Notes: generated by a model from the sequence alone, not told the origin. Shown: positions 52,631 to 61,280, counted from the first letter of the stretch. The stretch is DNA of 64,000 nt from Candidatus Latescibacterota bacterium (GCA_022822725.1 JAJEAN010000004.1:1-64000), one strand, 5' to 3'. Program-made: numbers and translations.

Positions 52631-54861
52631 TGCGACTCGGCGGACCGGACGCGATGCTTGCATGACGGGCACTGCAGCGCCGTACGGCCGGACCTTTCCT
52701 GTTTCTCGACCATGAGGGGATAGTCGCACCGGGGACAACGGCGGTTGACCGGCTTGTCCCACACCACGAAACGGCACTTGGGGTAGTTGCTGCAACCGTA
52801 AAAGTTCCGGCCCTTCTGCGACCGGCGCGCCGTGAGGAACCCGTTGCAACCTTCTTCGGGACAGTTGACCCCGAGGTTGACCGGCCGCGTCTCCCGGCAC
52901 CGGGGATATCCGCTGCACGCCAGGAACGGACCGTACCGACCGGTCTTCACGACCATTTTCTCGCCGCACTTCCCGCAGACTTCATCGGAGTTCAGGTCGG
53001 CGTTCTCATCGTCATTTATCGGCCGGGTGTTCCGGCATGCGGGAAAACCTCCGCACGCCATGAAACGGCCGTTTCGGCCCCATCGGATGACCATGGGCTT
53101 GCCGCATTTCTCGCATTTTTCGTCCGTTTCCTCCGTCAGCGAGTTTTTCAACTCCGATCGCTGGGCGTTTACGGACTGCAGCCGCTCGTTGAAAGGCTGG
53201 TAGAAGTCCACCAGGGTGCCGGTCCAGTCCAGTTCCCCGGTTTCAATACGGTCCAGCGCGTCTTCCATCTTCGCGGTGAACGCCACGTCGAACAGGTCCG
53301 GGAAGGCCATGACCAGGATCCGGTTTACGGCTATGCCGAGATCCGTCGGCGTGAACCGCCCCGCTTTCATTTCCGCGTACTTTCGCATACGAAGCGTGCT
53401 GATGATCTGGGCGTAGGTACTCGGCCGGCCGATCTGCCGGACCTCGAGTTCCTTGACGAGGCTCGCTTCGGTGTACCTGGGCGGAGGCTGGGTGAAATGC
53501 TGCCTGGGTTCGAGTTTCTCCAGGGCGAGTTTCTCGTCCTTCCGCAACTCGGGCAGGGATTTCTCGTCGTCCTTGACTTCCGCGTCCTCGTCGACCGGTT
53601 CTTCATAGGCCTTCAGGAATCCCGCGAAGGTCGGCACGGTGCCCGTTGCGCGGAACTGGTACTTCCCGGAGCGGATGTCCACGGTGGTCACGTCGAAACG
53701 GGCTGGACGCATCTGGGACGCCACGAACCGCAGCCAGATCAGTTCATACAGCCTGTACTGGTCCTTTGTCAGGAAGGGCTTCATCTTCTCCGGGGTACGG
53801 TCCGCCGCCGTGGGCCGGATCGCCTCGTGGGCGTCCTGGGCGCCCGCCTTGGTCTTGTATCTCCGGGGCTTGGTGGGTACGTACTCGTCGCCGTAGACCT
53901 CGGCGATCAGTTCCCGGACAGCCTCCACCGCTTCATCCACGATACGGGTCGAGTCCGTCCTCATGTAGGTGATCAGTCCGATGGCCCCCTCGTCGCCCAG
54001 TTCGATGCCTTCGTAGAGTTGCTGGGCGATCATCATGGTCTTCTGGGTGGTGAAACGAAGGCGCCTGGACGCGTCCTGCTGCAGGGTGCTGGTGATGAAG
54101 GGCGGATAGGGGTTGCGCTGCGTGCGTTTCCGCGTGATGTCTTCGATTTCGAAGGTCTTCCCGCGCAGGTCCTCGATCAGCGCCCGGGCCGACTTCTCGT
54201 CGGGCAGGTTGAACTTCTCTCCGTCCACGCGTATCAGCCTGGTCGGAAATACGACGTCTCCCTCCGACCGGAGGTGGGCCGTTATCGACCAGTATTCCTC
54301 GACCTTGAACTTTTCGATTTCCACTTCCCGTTCGCAGATCAGCCGCAGCGCCACCGACTGTACCCGGCCCGCGCTAAGTCCGCCGGTGATCGTCTTCCAG
54401 AGGAAGGGACTGACCTGGTATCCGACGAGTCGGTCCATGACGCGGCGCGCCTGTTGGGCGTTGACTTTCTGCATGTCTATCGATACGGGCTTGTCGATCG
54501 CCGTCCGCACCGCCCCGGGGGTGATCTCGTGGAAGAGCACCCGCCCCACTTCCTTCTTGCTGTTGCCCAGTTGGCTGGCCACGTGCCAGGCGATGGCTTC
54601 GCCCTCCCGGTCGGGGTCGGTCGCGAGGAAGATCTGATCGGCCTTCCGCGCTGCGCTGCGGAGGTCTTTTACGACCTTTTCCTTGCCCGGGATCGTCACG
54701 TATTCGGGCTGGAAACCGTTCTGGACGTCGACGCCGAGGCTTTTGGGCGGCAGATCCCTCACATGGCCCACGGACGCCATGATCTCGAAATCCTTGCCCA
54801 GGTACTTCTTGATCGTACGGGCCTTGGCCGGGGACTCCACGATAACGAGTGATTTGGACAT
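52531..54861 (-). CDS. topA: DNA topoisomerase I, with a repeat-derived C-terminal tail
   Basis: TopA relaxes negative supercoils. The 776-residue protein has the TOPRIM start VIVESPAKARTIKKYL, the acidic TDPDREGEAIAWH, the catalytic Tyr in GLITYMRTDSTRI, and C-terminal zinc ribbons (CEKCGKPM, CGKCGEKM, the CPEEGCNG repeat and CPRCDYPL). The final 30 or so residues (AERAGQTSQTDQAGQTDQA) come from a short in-frame repeat and are outside any known domain. ATG 54861 is the start. It leads the topA-xerC pair. Confidence 0.97.
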   Translation of the reverse strand: MSKSLVIVESPAKARTIKKYLGKDFEIMASVGHVRDLPPKSLGVDVQNGFQPEYVTIPGKEKVVKDLRSAARKADQIFLATDPDREGEAIAWHVASQLGNSKKEVGRVLFHEITPGAVRTAIDKPVSIDMQKVNAQQARRVMDRLVGYQVSPFLWKTITGGLSAGRVQSVALRLICEREVEIEKFKVEEYWSITAHLRSEGDVVFPTRLIRVDGEKFNLPDEKSARALIEDLRGKTFEIEDITRKRTQRNPYPPFITSTLQQDASRRLRFTTQKTMMIAQQLYEGIELGDEGAIGLITYMRTDSTRIVDEAVEAVRELIAEVYGDEYVPTKPRRYKTKAGAQDAHEAIRPTAADRTPEKMKPFLTKDQYRLYELIWLRFVASQMRPARFDVTTVDIRSGKYQFRATGTVPTFAGFLKAYEEPVDEDAEVKDDEKSLPELRKDEKLALEKLEPRQHFTQPPPRYTEASLVKELEVRQIGRPSTYAQIISTLRMRKYAEMKAGRFTPTDLGIAVNRILVMAFPDLFDVAFTAKMEDALDRIETGELDWTGTLVDFYQPFNERLQSVNAQRSELKNSLTEETDEKCEKCGKPMVIRWGRNGRFMACGGFPACRNTRPINDDENADLNSDEVCGKCGEKMVVKTGRYGPFLACSGYPRCRETRPVNLGVNCPEEGCNGFLTARRSQKGRNFYGCSNYPKCRFVVWDKPVNRRCPRCDYPLMVEKQERSGRTALQCPSCKHRVRSAESQPDGSGRPDGAERAGQTSQTDQAGQTDQALQEA

Positions 54862-54903
54862 AATTTGAGCGTAGTCGCGCTGGGGATGAAGGAAGGACGG
54901 CCT

Positions 54904-55374
54904 CTAGTTCCCGACGATGCCCTCTTCGAGATCATCGGGCAGCCAGATCATGACCTGGCCGGATTCGGACTCGAGCAGGATCGGCGCGGCGATGGTCTTG
55001 ATGTCATCCCGGGTGACGGAACGGGCGCCCGTCAGCATGGCCCGTTCGATGATCAGTTCGGTCTGCGTATCGGTAATCAGGCCCAGTTCGCGAAGCTCCA
55101 GCAGGTAGCCGTAGGCGTCGGGCTGGATCATCAGCTGTTCTACGGCGTGCAGAATCCGGTTGGGTTTGGGTTGAAGGGGCTTGGTCGGATCGACCACGAC
55201 TTCCGCCTGCGCCTGGAGGCGGTCGAACAGCCAGGCGAAGGCCGTGTTGACCTCCTGCTGGGTATAGCCGTGGCCGACCAGGGTCTGGGAGACGTCGGCG
55301 ATGTCGTTGAAGCGGCCTTTTTCATCCTGCATGTGCTTCATGAGGAAAACGATGATTTCCATCACTTTTTCCAT
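54904..55374 (-). CDS. smg: Smg/DUF494 family protein
   Basis: The 156-residue protein begins MEKVMEIIVFLMKHM and has GHGYTQQEVNTAFAWLFDRL and ILHAVEQLMIQPDAYGYLLELRELG, the pattern of the Smg (DUF494) family. In Gammaproteobacteria smg sits with dprA and a topA-like gene, and here it lies directly upstream of topA on the same strand. Its role is unknown. A perfect AGGAG lies before ATG 55374. Confidence 0.9.
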   Translation of the reverse strand: MEKVMEIIVFLMKHMQDEKGRFNDIADVSQTLVGHGYTQQEVNTAFAWLFDRLQAQAEVVVDPTKPLQPKPNRILHAVEQLMIQPDAYGYLLELRELGLITDTQTELIIERAMLTGARSVTRDDIKTIAAPILLESESGQVMIWLPDDLEEGIVGN

Positions 55375-55467
55375 GATGTTCTCCTGAAGGAATGCGAAGA
55401 TGTGATCAGAACCGGGCCCTGGAACGACCCCTGGCCGTACACCGTACTTTTCGGTTTTCGCTGTCCA

Positions 55468-55496
55468 AATCTAAGCTTCCGGGGGTCCGCATGCAA
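55468..55496 (-). promoter_or_regulatory. Possible promoter of smg-topA-xerC
   Basis: On the minus strand TTGCAT (55491-55496), a 17-bp spacer and TAGATT (55468-55473) lie about 95 bp before smg. Each box has one or two mismatches. It separates smg from the upstream AIR-synthase-like gene. Confidence 0.5.
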
Positions 55497-55521
55497 GTTT
55501 TTTTACCGGCCCCGGACGGCG

Positions 55522-56544
55522 TTACGTCGCTTCGAACACCTTGCCTATTTCATCTCTGTCGAAGGTCGGAAGATCGGCGATTTCACCCTTGCTCCTGATC
55601 CGGATTCCAAACCCGGCAGGCTCAACGGACCCTATCTCGGCGACCGGGATACCGGCATCGCCAAGGCGGGCCTCAAGAATCCCTGCACGGTCCGCCTCCA
55701 CCACGATGAGCAGGGCGCCCGACGCGATGACGCCCAGTGGATCCAGGCCGTAATGCGCGCAGAGGGCTTCCGATTCGGGCAGCAACGGAATCCTGTCCTC
55801 CTCGATGAGCATGCCGACCCCGGAAGCGACCGCGATCTCCCGCAATCCCGACGCGAGTCCGCCCTCCGTGGGATCGTGCATGGCGTGTACCCCGCCGGTT
55901 TCCATGGCGAGGCGGGCTTCCCTGACCACGCTGAGGCCGGGCTGCCTGAGATACCGGCGGCAGGTCTCGAGAAACGCGCCGGAGAATCGCGTCCGGACCT
56001 CGTCCCTTTTCTCCATGGCGATGAGCGCCGTCGCCTCGATGGCGATCCCCTTGGTCAGCAGGATCCGGTCACCCACCCGGGCGCCGTCGCCGGAGACATA
56101 GCCGCCGGGCGTCGTTTCCCCCAGCATCTGCCCGATCAGCAGCGGCCGGTCCAGGCCGTGGGTGATTTCGGTGTGCCCGCCGCAGAGGGTGATGCCGAGT
56201 TCCCGGCAGGCGTCGGCCAGGCCGGAAAATATGCGGTCCACCAGTTCGGCGTCGGTTTTCGATTCCGGAAGCAGTATGGTCGTGAGGAACCACCGTGGAG
56301 CCGCGCCCATGGCGGCGACGTCGTTGGCGTTGATGTTGACGGCGTACCAGCCGATTTCCTCGGTGGCGAAGGTGATGGGGTCGGTTTTCGAGACGAGAAC
56401 GCTGGAACCGAATGAAATGACCGCCGCGTCCCGGCCGATGCCCGGGCCCACGAGCAGTCTCGGGTCGGCGCCGGAAGCATAGCGGCGCAGGATACGGTCC
56501 AGGTCTTCCGCGGGCAGCTTGCCGACCGGGTAATAGGGAGGCAT
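55522..56544 (-). CDS. AIR-synthase-family (PurM/HypE/SelD-like) ATP-binding protein
   Basis: The 340-residue protein has the PurM-type ATP-binding layout: GIGRDAAVI, NINANDVAAMGAAP, GGHTEITHG, and in the C-terminal half MHDPTEGGLASGLREIA and IASGALLIVV. It resembles HypE most in the second half. It lacks the C-terminal Cys that HypE uses and the N-terminal Cys/Sec-x-x-Lys of SelD, and no hyp, pur or hydrogenase genes are near. It is therefore a stand-alone family member of unknown substrate. Confidence 0.82.
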   Translation of the reverse strand: MPPYYPVGKLPAEDLDRILRRYASGADPRLLVGPGIGRDAAVISFGSSVLVSKTDPITFATEEIGWYAVNINANDVAAMGAAPRWFLTTILLPESKTDAELVDRIFSGLADACRELGITLCGGHTEITHGLDRPLLIGQMLGETTPGGYVSGDGARVGDRILLTKGIAIEATALIAMEKRDEVRTRFSGAFLETCRRYLRQPGLSVVREARLAMETGGVHAMHDPTEGGLASGLREIAVASGVGMLIEEDRIPLLPESEALCAHYGLDPLGVIASGALLIVVEADRAGILEARLGDAGIPVAEIGSVEPAGFGIRIRSKGEIADLPTFDRDEIGKVFEAT

Positions 56545-56591
56545 GTCTCGATGTCTGGCGTAGGTGCGTCGATGACCGCGATGGCGGCCGG

Positions 56592-56894
56592 TTACTCCCG
56601 CCCCTTCCGCTGGGCGCGCAGCGCTTCTTTCAGTATCTTGCCGGGTTTGAACTTGGCTTTCCTGCGAGCCGGAACCTCGATGGTGTAGCCGGTCCTCGGA
56701 TTGCGGGCCGCCGGCTTGGGACGGGTGTTCCTGATCTCCAGCGCGCCGAATCCCCTGATCTCGATCCGGTTGCCCTCGACCAGGTTCTCCCGCATGATTT
56801 CGAAGAGTGCGTCGATCACGGGGTAGATCTGCGTCTTTTTCAGTCCCAGCGTCTCGCTGATTTCATTGACCAGTTCTCTGCGCGTTGTCGTCAT
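56592..56894 (-). CDS. HU/IHF-family DNA-binding protein
   Basis: HU and IHF bend DNA as dimers. The 100-residue protein has TTRRELVNEISETLGL, GNRIEIRGFGALEIR and the arm ARNPRTGYTIEVPARRKAKFKPGK. The IEIRGFG pattern and the 100-residue length suggest it is closer to an IHF beta-type subunit than to HU. Its ATG overlaps the stop of the class II aldolase gene by 4 bp, so the two are coupled. Confidence 0.93.
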   Translation of the reverse strand: MTTTRRELVNEISETLGLKKTQIYPVIDALFEIMRENLVEGNRIEIRGFGALEIRNTRPKPAARNPRTGYTIEVPARRKAKFKPGKILKEALRAQRKGRE

Positions 56895-57574
56895 GTAGTT
56901 TCCTCGGTCCGGTATCCTTCGTTTCCGCCGGATGAATAGGGCCGGCCGTACAGGCGGTGCAGCTTGTCCACATTCTCCTGGCCGATGGAATTGACCTGGC
57001 CGAGCATGCGCGCCACGAGGGTGATCTGCGCGCAGTGTTCCATGGTTTCCATCTTGTGATACGCCGAAATGATGTCCGGACCCAGGGTCAGCGCACCGTG
57101 GTTTTCCAGCAGGACCGCATCGTGGTTCCGCACGAATCCCCGGAGCGATTCGACCAGTTCCATGGTCCCCGGCGTCCCGTACGGCGCGATGGGTACGAAT
57201 CCCAGGGAGACGATCACCTCGGGCAGCAGGGCGTCGGGAAGATGCAAGCCGGCCACCGAGAAACCCGTCGCTGCCGGGGGATGGGCGTGGGCCACCGCGT
57301 GCACGTCAGGACGCTCCCGGTACACCATCAGGTGCATCTTCATCTCTGACGACGGATCGTGCTTCCCCGAGATCACCGCGCCGTCGTAGTCGACGATCAC
57401 GAATTTGTCCCGGTCCAGGAAACCCTTGCTCACCCCGGACATCGTAATCAGCAAACGGTCTTCGGACAGTCGAACGCTGAGGTTCCCGTCGTTCGAGGCT
57501 ACGTATCCACGGTCATACATCCGCTTGCCGACGTGGATAACGTCGGATTCGACTTGCTCAAGTTGCAAGATCAC
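56891..57574 (-). CDS. Class II aldolase/adducin-family protein (FucA-like)
   Basis: This 227-residue zinc enzyme type cleaves or epimerises sugar phosphates such as fuculose 1-phosphate or ribulose 5-phosphate. The zinc ligands are present as AHAHPPAA and ENHGAL, and the catalytic Glu candidate is in SSEMKMHL. The phosphate-binding start GNLSVRL and SGVSKGFL is also seen. It starts with GTG at 57574, behind a promoter-like sequence. Coupling to an HU/IHF gene is unusual. The substrate is not known. Confidence 0.9.
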   Translation of the reverse strand: MILQLEQVESDVIHVGKRMYDRGYVASNDGNLSVRLSEDRLLITMSGVSKGFLDRDKFVIVDYDGAVISGKHDPSSEMKMHLMVYRERPDVHAVAHAHPPAATGFSVAGLHLPDALLPEVIVSLGFVPIAPYGTPGTMELVESLRGFVRNHDAVLLENHGALTLGPDIISAYHKMETMEHCAQITLVARMLGQVNSIGQENVDKLHRLYGRPYSSGGNEGYRTEETT

Positions 57575-57617
57575 GCTGTTCCAGTTGAAAGATTGCGGAT
57601 TGCGGTGGTACGGTTCG

Positions 57618-57646
57618 AATATATCCGGCCCGCCGTTCCCTTACAA
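57618..57646 (-). promoter_or_regulatory. Probable promoter of the aldolase-HU/IHF pair
   Basis: On the minus strand TTGTAA (57641-57646), a 17-bp spacer and TATATT (57618-57623) lie about 44 bp before the GTG start of the aldolase gene. The A/T-rich stretch ACTTGTAAGG stands out from the GC-rich surroundings. Confidence 0.65.
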
Positions 57647-57680
57647 GTATTATTATTTCCATAAGTTATAAACCGGAATG

Positions 57681-59132
57681 TTACAGGCCGGACCGCACGA
57701 TTCGCGCCACGTCGGCGATGCGGTGCCGCGCCACGCCCCGCAGGTCGATCCGGACCCGGTCCCGGTCGCACCCGGCCAGCAGCGGCGGGGTTTCCTTCAG
57801 CCACCGGGCCGCCAGGCCGCCGGGATCGCCGCCCGGTGGGCGCATGGTTACGGCGAATCCTGGCAAGGCGTCGGCAGGGAGGCGGTAGGCCGTCAGATAC
57901 GCCCGGCTTTCGATAACGGAGCATGCCCCGCGGAGCCGGCCGTCCTGTGAAAGGCGTTCGAACAGCAGGCGGGCGCGGGCGCCTGCCTCCTCCGCGGTGG
58001 CGGCCAGCATGTAGCCCGCCGGATGGCACGCGAGGTCGCAGGCGCCGTCGGCCAGTTCAGCCAGCCGTGCGTCTAGTCCCGCCTTCACGTGCGTGGAGGC
58101 CTGCGCCGCGGGCCAGGTGCCGTGCGCTCTCAATCGCGCGATCACCCGTCGCGTCCCGATCAGCAGTCCGCAGGCCGGGCCGCCGATCAGACCGCCGCCG
58201 GCCGCGAGGATAAGCGGCGTCCCTGATTGCACGGCTTCGGCGACCGAGCTTCTGGCCGCGAACGGGGCGGAAGTGGCCGGGCGCAACGTCGTATCGCCAG
58301 CCAGGTGAATCACCGTGGCGCCGGCTTCGGCACCGGCCCGGACGATGTCCTCCAGGGACGCTTCCTCGGTAAAACCTCGTAGCGCAAAGGTGGACGGGCG
58401 CGCGGTGACGATGAGTGCGGTCCGGTCTCCCATTGCGTGTCGGTAATCGGCCAGGCGGGACTTGTTGGTTGCGCCGGTCTCGACCATCCTGGCCTTGGCA
58501 AGCGCGCAAAGCGCCACCGGGTTCACGGGACGATCCTCGTAAGGCGCGTCGATCAGTCCCGCCTGGGTGCGGCCGATGACCACTTCCGCCCGTCCCGCGA
58601 GCGCACGGACCGCCAGGAGGAAGGCGTCGGCGACGGACCGGCAGACCAGTACGTCTTCGGCGCCGGTCAAATCGCGCACGAGACCGGCGGTACGACCGTC
58701 CTCCTCGTAAGCGGCGAGGGTGAGGGCCAGTCTCGAGGCGCGCGCGGCGGCCGTTCCGCCGTGAAGGTCCCGCGCAATCCGATGGAAGAGGATGCCGGAG
58801 GCGTTGATCAGCGCTCCGCTCGCCAGGCGGGCTTCACCCTCCAGGCGCGCGGCGGCCCGTTCGGCGAATAGCTCTGGCGCGAACCCGTCGGCTTCGTGGA
58901 GTCCGTCCGCCTGGGGGAGTCCGTCCGCTTGCGGTAGCCCGTCGGCTTCTTCATCCGGGGGGCGAAACCGGATCCGGTCCCGCGCGTCGCGCAGCACCTT
59001 ACGGATCGCGGCGTCGATCTGCCGGTCCTCGAACCGGCCGCGCAGCGCCTCGATGCGGGATTCGCCTTGCACCAGGCGCACGGAAGGCAGGCGGGTAAAC
59101 AGGCGTTGCTGTGCTTCCCGGCCGGGTCTCAT
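57681..59132 (-). CDS. SelA-like protein lacking the PLP-binding lysine
   Basis: SelA converts Ser-tRNA(Sec) to Sec-tRNA(Sec) with PLP. This 483-residue protein has SelA order: the LPSV start, INASGILFH (for the usual INATGxxLHT), VRDLTGAEDVLVCRSVADAFLLAV, ARMVETGATNKSRLADYRHA, and LAAGGGLIGGPACGLLIG. In ordinary SelA the last motif reads SGDKLLGGPQAG with the PLP lysine; here SGDK is AGGG. The HTNLGR motif is also lost. It therefore cannot use PLP in the usual way and is probably a pseudoenzyme or has a new role. A four-fold 6-residue repeat (ADGLPQ) sits near the N-terminus. I chose ATG 59132 because it overlaps the upstream stop. Confidence 0.8.
   Translation of the reverse strand: MRPGREAQQRLFTRLPSVRLVQGESRIEALRGRFEDRQIDAAIRKVLRDARDRIRFRPPDEEADGLPQADGLPQADGLHEADGFAPELFAERAAARLEGEARLASGALINASGILFHRIARDLHGGTAAARASRLALTLAAYEEDGRTAGLVRDLTGAEDVLVCRSVADAFLLAVRALAGRAEVVIGRTQAGLIDAPYEDRPVNPVALCALAKARMVETGATNKSRLADYRHAMGDRTALIVTARPSTFALRGFTEEASLEDIVRAGAEAGATVIHLAGDTTLRPATSAPFAARSSVAEAVQSGTPLILAAGGGLIGGPACGLLIGTRRVIARLRAHGTWPAAQASTHVKAGLDARLAELADGACDLACHPAGYMLAATAEEAGARARLLFERLSQDGRLRGACSVIESRAYLTAYRLPADALPGFAVTMRPPGGDPGGLAARWLKETPPLLAGCDRDRVRIDLRGVARHRIADVARIVRSGL
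58885..58956. repeat. 18-bp in-frame repeat in the SelA-like gene
   Basis: Four degenerate 18-bp units encode ADGLPQ, ADGLPQ, ADGLHE and ADGFAP on the minus strand, inside the N-terminal third of the SelA-like protein, where canonical SelA has no such loop. Confidence 0.8.
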
Positions 59133-59872
59133 CGATCCCTCCCCCGCCAACGCACCGCGTCGAGCGCGGTTTCCGTGAACCGGCCGGTCAGCCGGTCTCC
59201 GCCGGCGCGCAGCAGTTGTATTTCCCGGACGAGCCGGTCCAGGTCGGAGGGACGGTCCACGTCGTGCCAGGTGGGGAGTTCATGGCATGAAAGCCCGCAT
59301 GTTCGGATGGCCGCCCGGGTCTGGCTCAGCACGCGGTCGGTGCCCCAGTGAATGGACTCGAACAGCGGGTCGTACCGGTCCACAGCCTTCCCGCGGCGTC
59401 CTGGTCCGCCAGGTCCGATTCCGCCCAGTCCGATCAGGTAGTAACCGCCATCATCGGCGGGACCGAGCACGACATCGTAACGGTCCAGCGCCTCGAAAGC
59501 CTCTTCGACGTAATCCCGAGGGAGAAGGGGGCTGTCACCGCCCAGTGCGACAGTCTTTTCCCATCCCTCTTGCCGGAGGGCCGCGAAGGCGTTCGACAAC
59601 CTCTCGCCCAGATGATTGCCCCGCTGACGGAGCCAGCTCACATCGGGATCTCCCGGACAGCCCAGGGCGGATCCGAGTTCCGCCCGCCCGTCATCGGGCG
59701 CCCAGGCCACGAAAGGGGAAGCGACGGCGGTCCGCTGCGCCAGGTGCAGCGTGTCCAGAATGAAGGCGCGGTAGAGTTCCGCGGCCTCCTCCATCGTTAC
59801 GCGCGGCGTCAACCGGGTTTTCACGGTGCCGGGTCTTGGGGCTTTCATGAACAGGACGAGGGCGTTCGACAT
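59129..59872 (-). CDS. DUF2064 (TIGR04282-like) glycosyltransferase-family protein
   Basis: The 247-residue protein starts ALVLFMKAPRPGTVKTRLTP and has WLRQRGNHLGERLSNAFAAL, ALGGDSPLLPRDYVEEAFEAL and GPADDGGYYLIGL. This is the pattern of DUF2064/TIGR04282 proteins, which resemble MobA-like nucleotidyltransferases and are found in some arsenosugar gene clusters. The true substrate is unknown. ATG 59872 is preferred, and ATG 59878 is also possible. Its stop overlaps the SelA-like start by 4 bp, so the two proteins are made together. Confidence 0.87.
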   Translation of the reverse strand: MSNALVLFMKAPRPGTVKTRLTPRVTMEEAAELYRAFILDTLHLAQRTAVASPFVAWAPDDGRAELGSALGCPGDPDVSWLRQRGNHLGERLSNAFAALRQEGWEKTVALGGDSPLLPRDYVEEAFEALDRYDVVLGPADDGGYYLIGLGGIGPGGPGRRGKAVDRYDPLFESIHWGTDRVLSQTRAAIRTCGLSCHELPTWHDVDRPSDLDRLVREIQLLRAGGDRLTGRFTETALDAVRWRGRDR

Positions 59873-59964
59873 GGGCATCTGAAGAGCGGGAGACTTGGGG
59901 AAAGGCCCGTATCACCCGGCAGGAGGCCAGGCGTTGCGACCGAATGTTCCCCTGGATTCCAGGC

Positions 59965-59993
59965 ATACTACGGGCCGGTCGTCGGCGTGTCAA
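59965..59993 (-). promoter_or_regulatory. Promoter of the DUF2064/SelA-like pair
   Basis: A perfect TTGACA (59988-59993), a 17-bp spacer and TAGTAT (59965-59970) on the minus strand lie about 95 bp before the DUF2064 start. A plus-strand promoter lies 64 bp away, so the two units are divergent. Confidence 0.75.
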
Positions 59994-60056
59994 ATAAAAC
60001 CTTTATTTATCAACCATTTAACTCGTTTCAGATCTACTCAGGATCAACAATAAGCC

Positions 60057-60086
60057 TTGACAGGAAGGGCGGCCGATTTTTATATT
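60057..60086 (+). promoter_or_regulatory. Promoter of nrnA
   Basis: TTGACA (60057-60062), an 18-bp spacer and TATATT (60081-60086) precede nrnA by about 170 bp. The long GC-rich leader (60095-60258) contains repeated GGACC-rich words, but I could not assign a riboswitch or leader peptide. I saw no gene in the 59879-60258 gap. Confidence 0.72.
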
Positions 60087-60258
60087 CGACGATTCTTACC
60101 GGCACGCCGGATCACCCGATACGGCGGACCCAGGCGGAACCAAAGGCGCGTCGTACGGACCGAAGCCCGTCGCAGAAGCGCTACGCGACACCGCGGACCG
60201 AAGCCCGGCGAAGGGATGTATCCCGACGCCGCCGGGACCGATTCTATGGAAGACGGCC

Positions 60259-61230
60259 ATGTGGGATGAAGTCAAGGCAGTCATCGCATCGAACCAGTCC
60301 TTCGTGATCTCCAGCCACGTCAATCCCGACGGGGATTCGATCGGCTCGGCGCTGGGGGTCTACGAGTGCCTGAAGGCGCTGGGGAAGGACGCCGTCGTCG
60401 CCATGAACGACGCGATCCCCGCCGCCTATACCTGGCTTGACCCCGATGGCGAGATCCTCGCGCCTGCTCCGGAGGATGAATCAGGGCGCCTCGCCGCCGC
60501 GGACGTGGTCGTCATCGTGGACGCCAACGGCTGGGACAGGCTGGGACGGTTGCGGAAGCCGCTGGAGGCATCGGCGGCGATGAAGATCGTGATCGACCAC
60601 CACCCCTACGTCGAACTGATCACGCCGCTGTCGGTGATAGATACGAAGGCGTCCTCGACGGCCGAACTGGTTTACGATCTGATCGACTCGATCGGCGCAC
60701 CGCTCACGTCAAGGGCTGCGGACGCGCTGTACACGGGCATCCTGACCGATACCGTGTCGTTCCGCTTCGCCAGGAGTGCGCCGTGCGCCCATATCGTCGC
60801 GGCCAAGCTGCTCTCCACGGGTGTCGACCCTTCCCGGGTCTACGACCAGATCTACAACCGGAACACGGGTGCCCGCACGAGGCTCATGGGCCGCGCGCTT
60901 TCCGATATCAGTTTTTCCGGATGCGGCCGCGTCGCCTGGCTGACCGTTACGCGGGCCATGATCGAGGAAACCGGCGCCCGGTCGCAGGATACGAGCGGGT
61001 TTGTGGACGTGACCATGACCATCGCCGGCGTCGAGATCGGGATCATATTCGTGGAAGGGAAGGAAGGTACGGTACAGATCAGCTTACGGTCCCGGCCGGA
61101 TACCGACGTCAACCAGGTCGCGGTGGTCCTGGGCGGCGGCGGCCACAAGAACGCCGCGGGCGTGACGTTCAACGGAACGCTTGAAGAAGCCGTCAGGACC
61201 GTGACGGCGGCGGCAGTCCAAGCGCTCTGA
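60259..61230 (+). CDS. nrnA: Oligoribonuclease/pAp-phosphatase NrnA (DHH-DHHA1)
   Basis: NrnA degrades short RNA and 3-phosphoadenosine 5-phosphate. The 323-residue protein has the N-terminal DHH domain with SSHVNPDGDSIGSALG, VVIVDAN and VIDHHPYVE, and the C-terminal DHHA1 domain with GGGGHKNAAG. All metal-binding motifs are present. It is followed by the pterin genes. Confidence 0.94.
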   Translation: MWDEVKAVIASNQSFVISSHVNPDGDSIGSALGVYECLKALGKDAVVAMNDAIPAAYTWLDPDGEILAPAPEDESGRLAAADVVVIVDANGWDRLGRLRKPLEASAAMKIVIDHHPYVELITPLSVIDTKASSTAELVYDLIDSIGAPLTSRAADALYTGILTDTVSFRFARSAPCAHIVAAKLLSTGVDPSRVYDQIYNRNTGARTRLMGRALSDISFSGCGRVAWLTVTRAMIEETGARSQDTSGFVDVTMTIAGVEIGIIFVEGKEGTVQISLRSRPDTDVNQVAVVLGGGGHKNAAGVTFNGTLEEAVRTVTAAAVQAL

Positions 61231-61280
61231 CCCTCGGCCGCCGTCCAACCGATCCACCCGCCGTCCGAACCACCGACCGC

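Noticed and set aside
55497-55510. A terminator T-tract after the AIR-synthase-like gene
   Set aside because: The T-run is on the plus strand, whereas the gene is on the minus strand, and no hairpin precedes it in the right orientation.
57681-59132. A working SelA
   Set aside because: The PLP lysine (SGDK) and HTNLGR motif are missing, so ordinary selenocysteine synthase activity is not supported.
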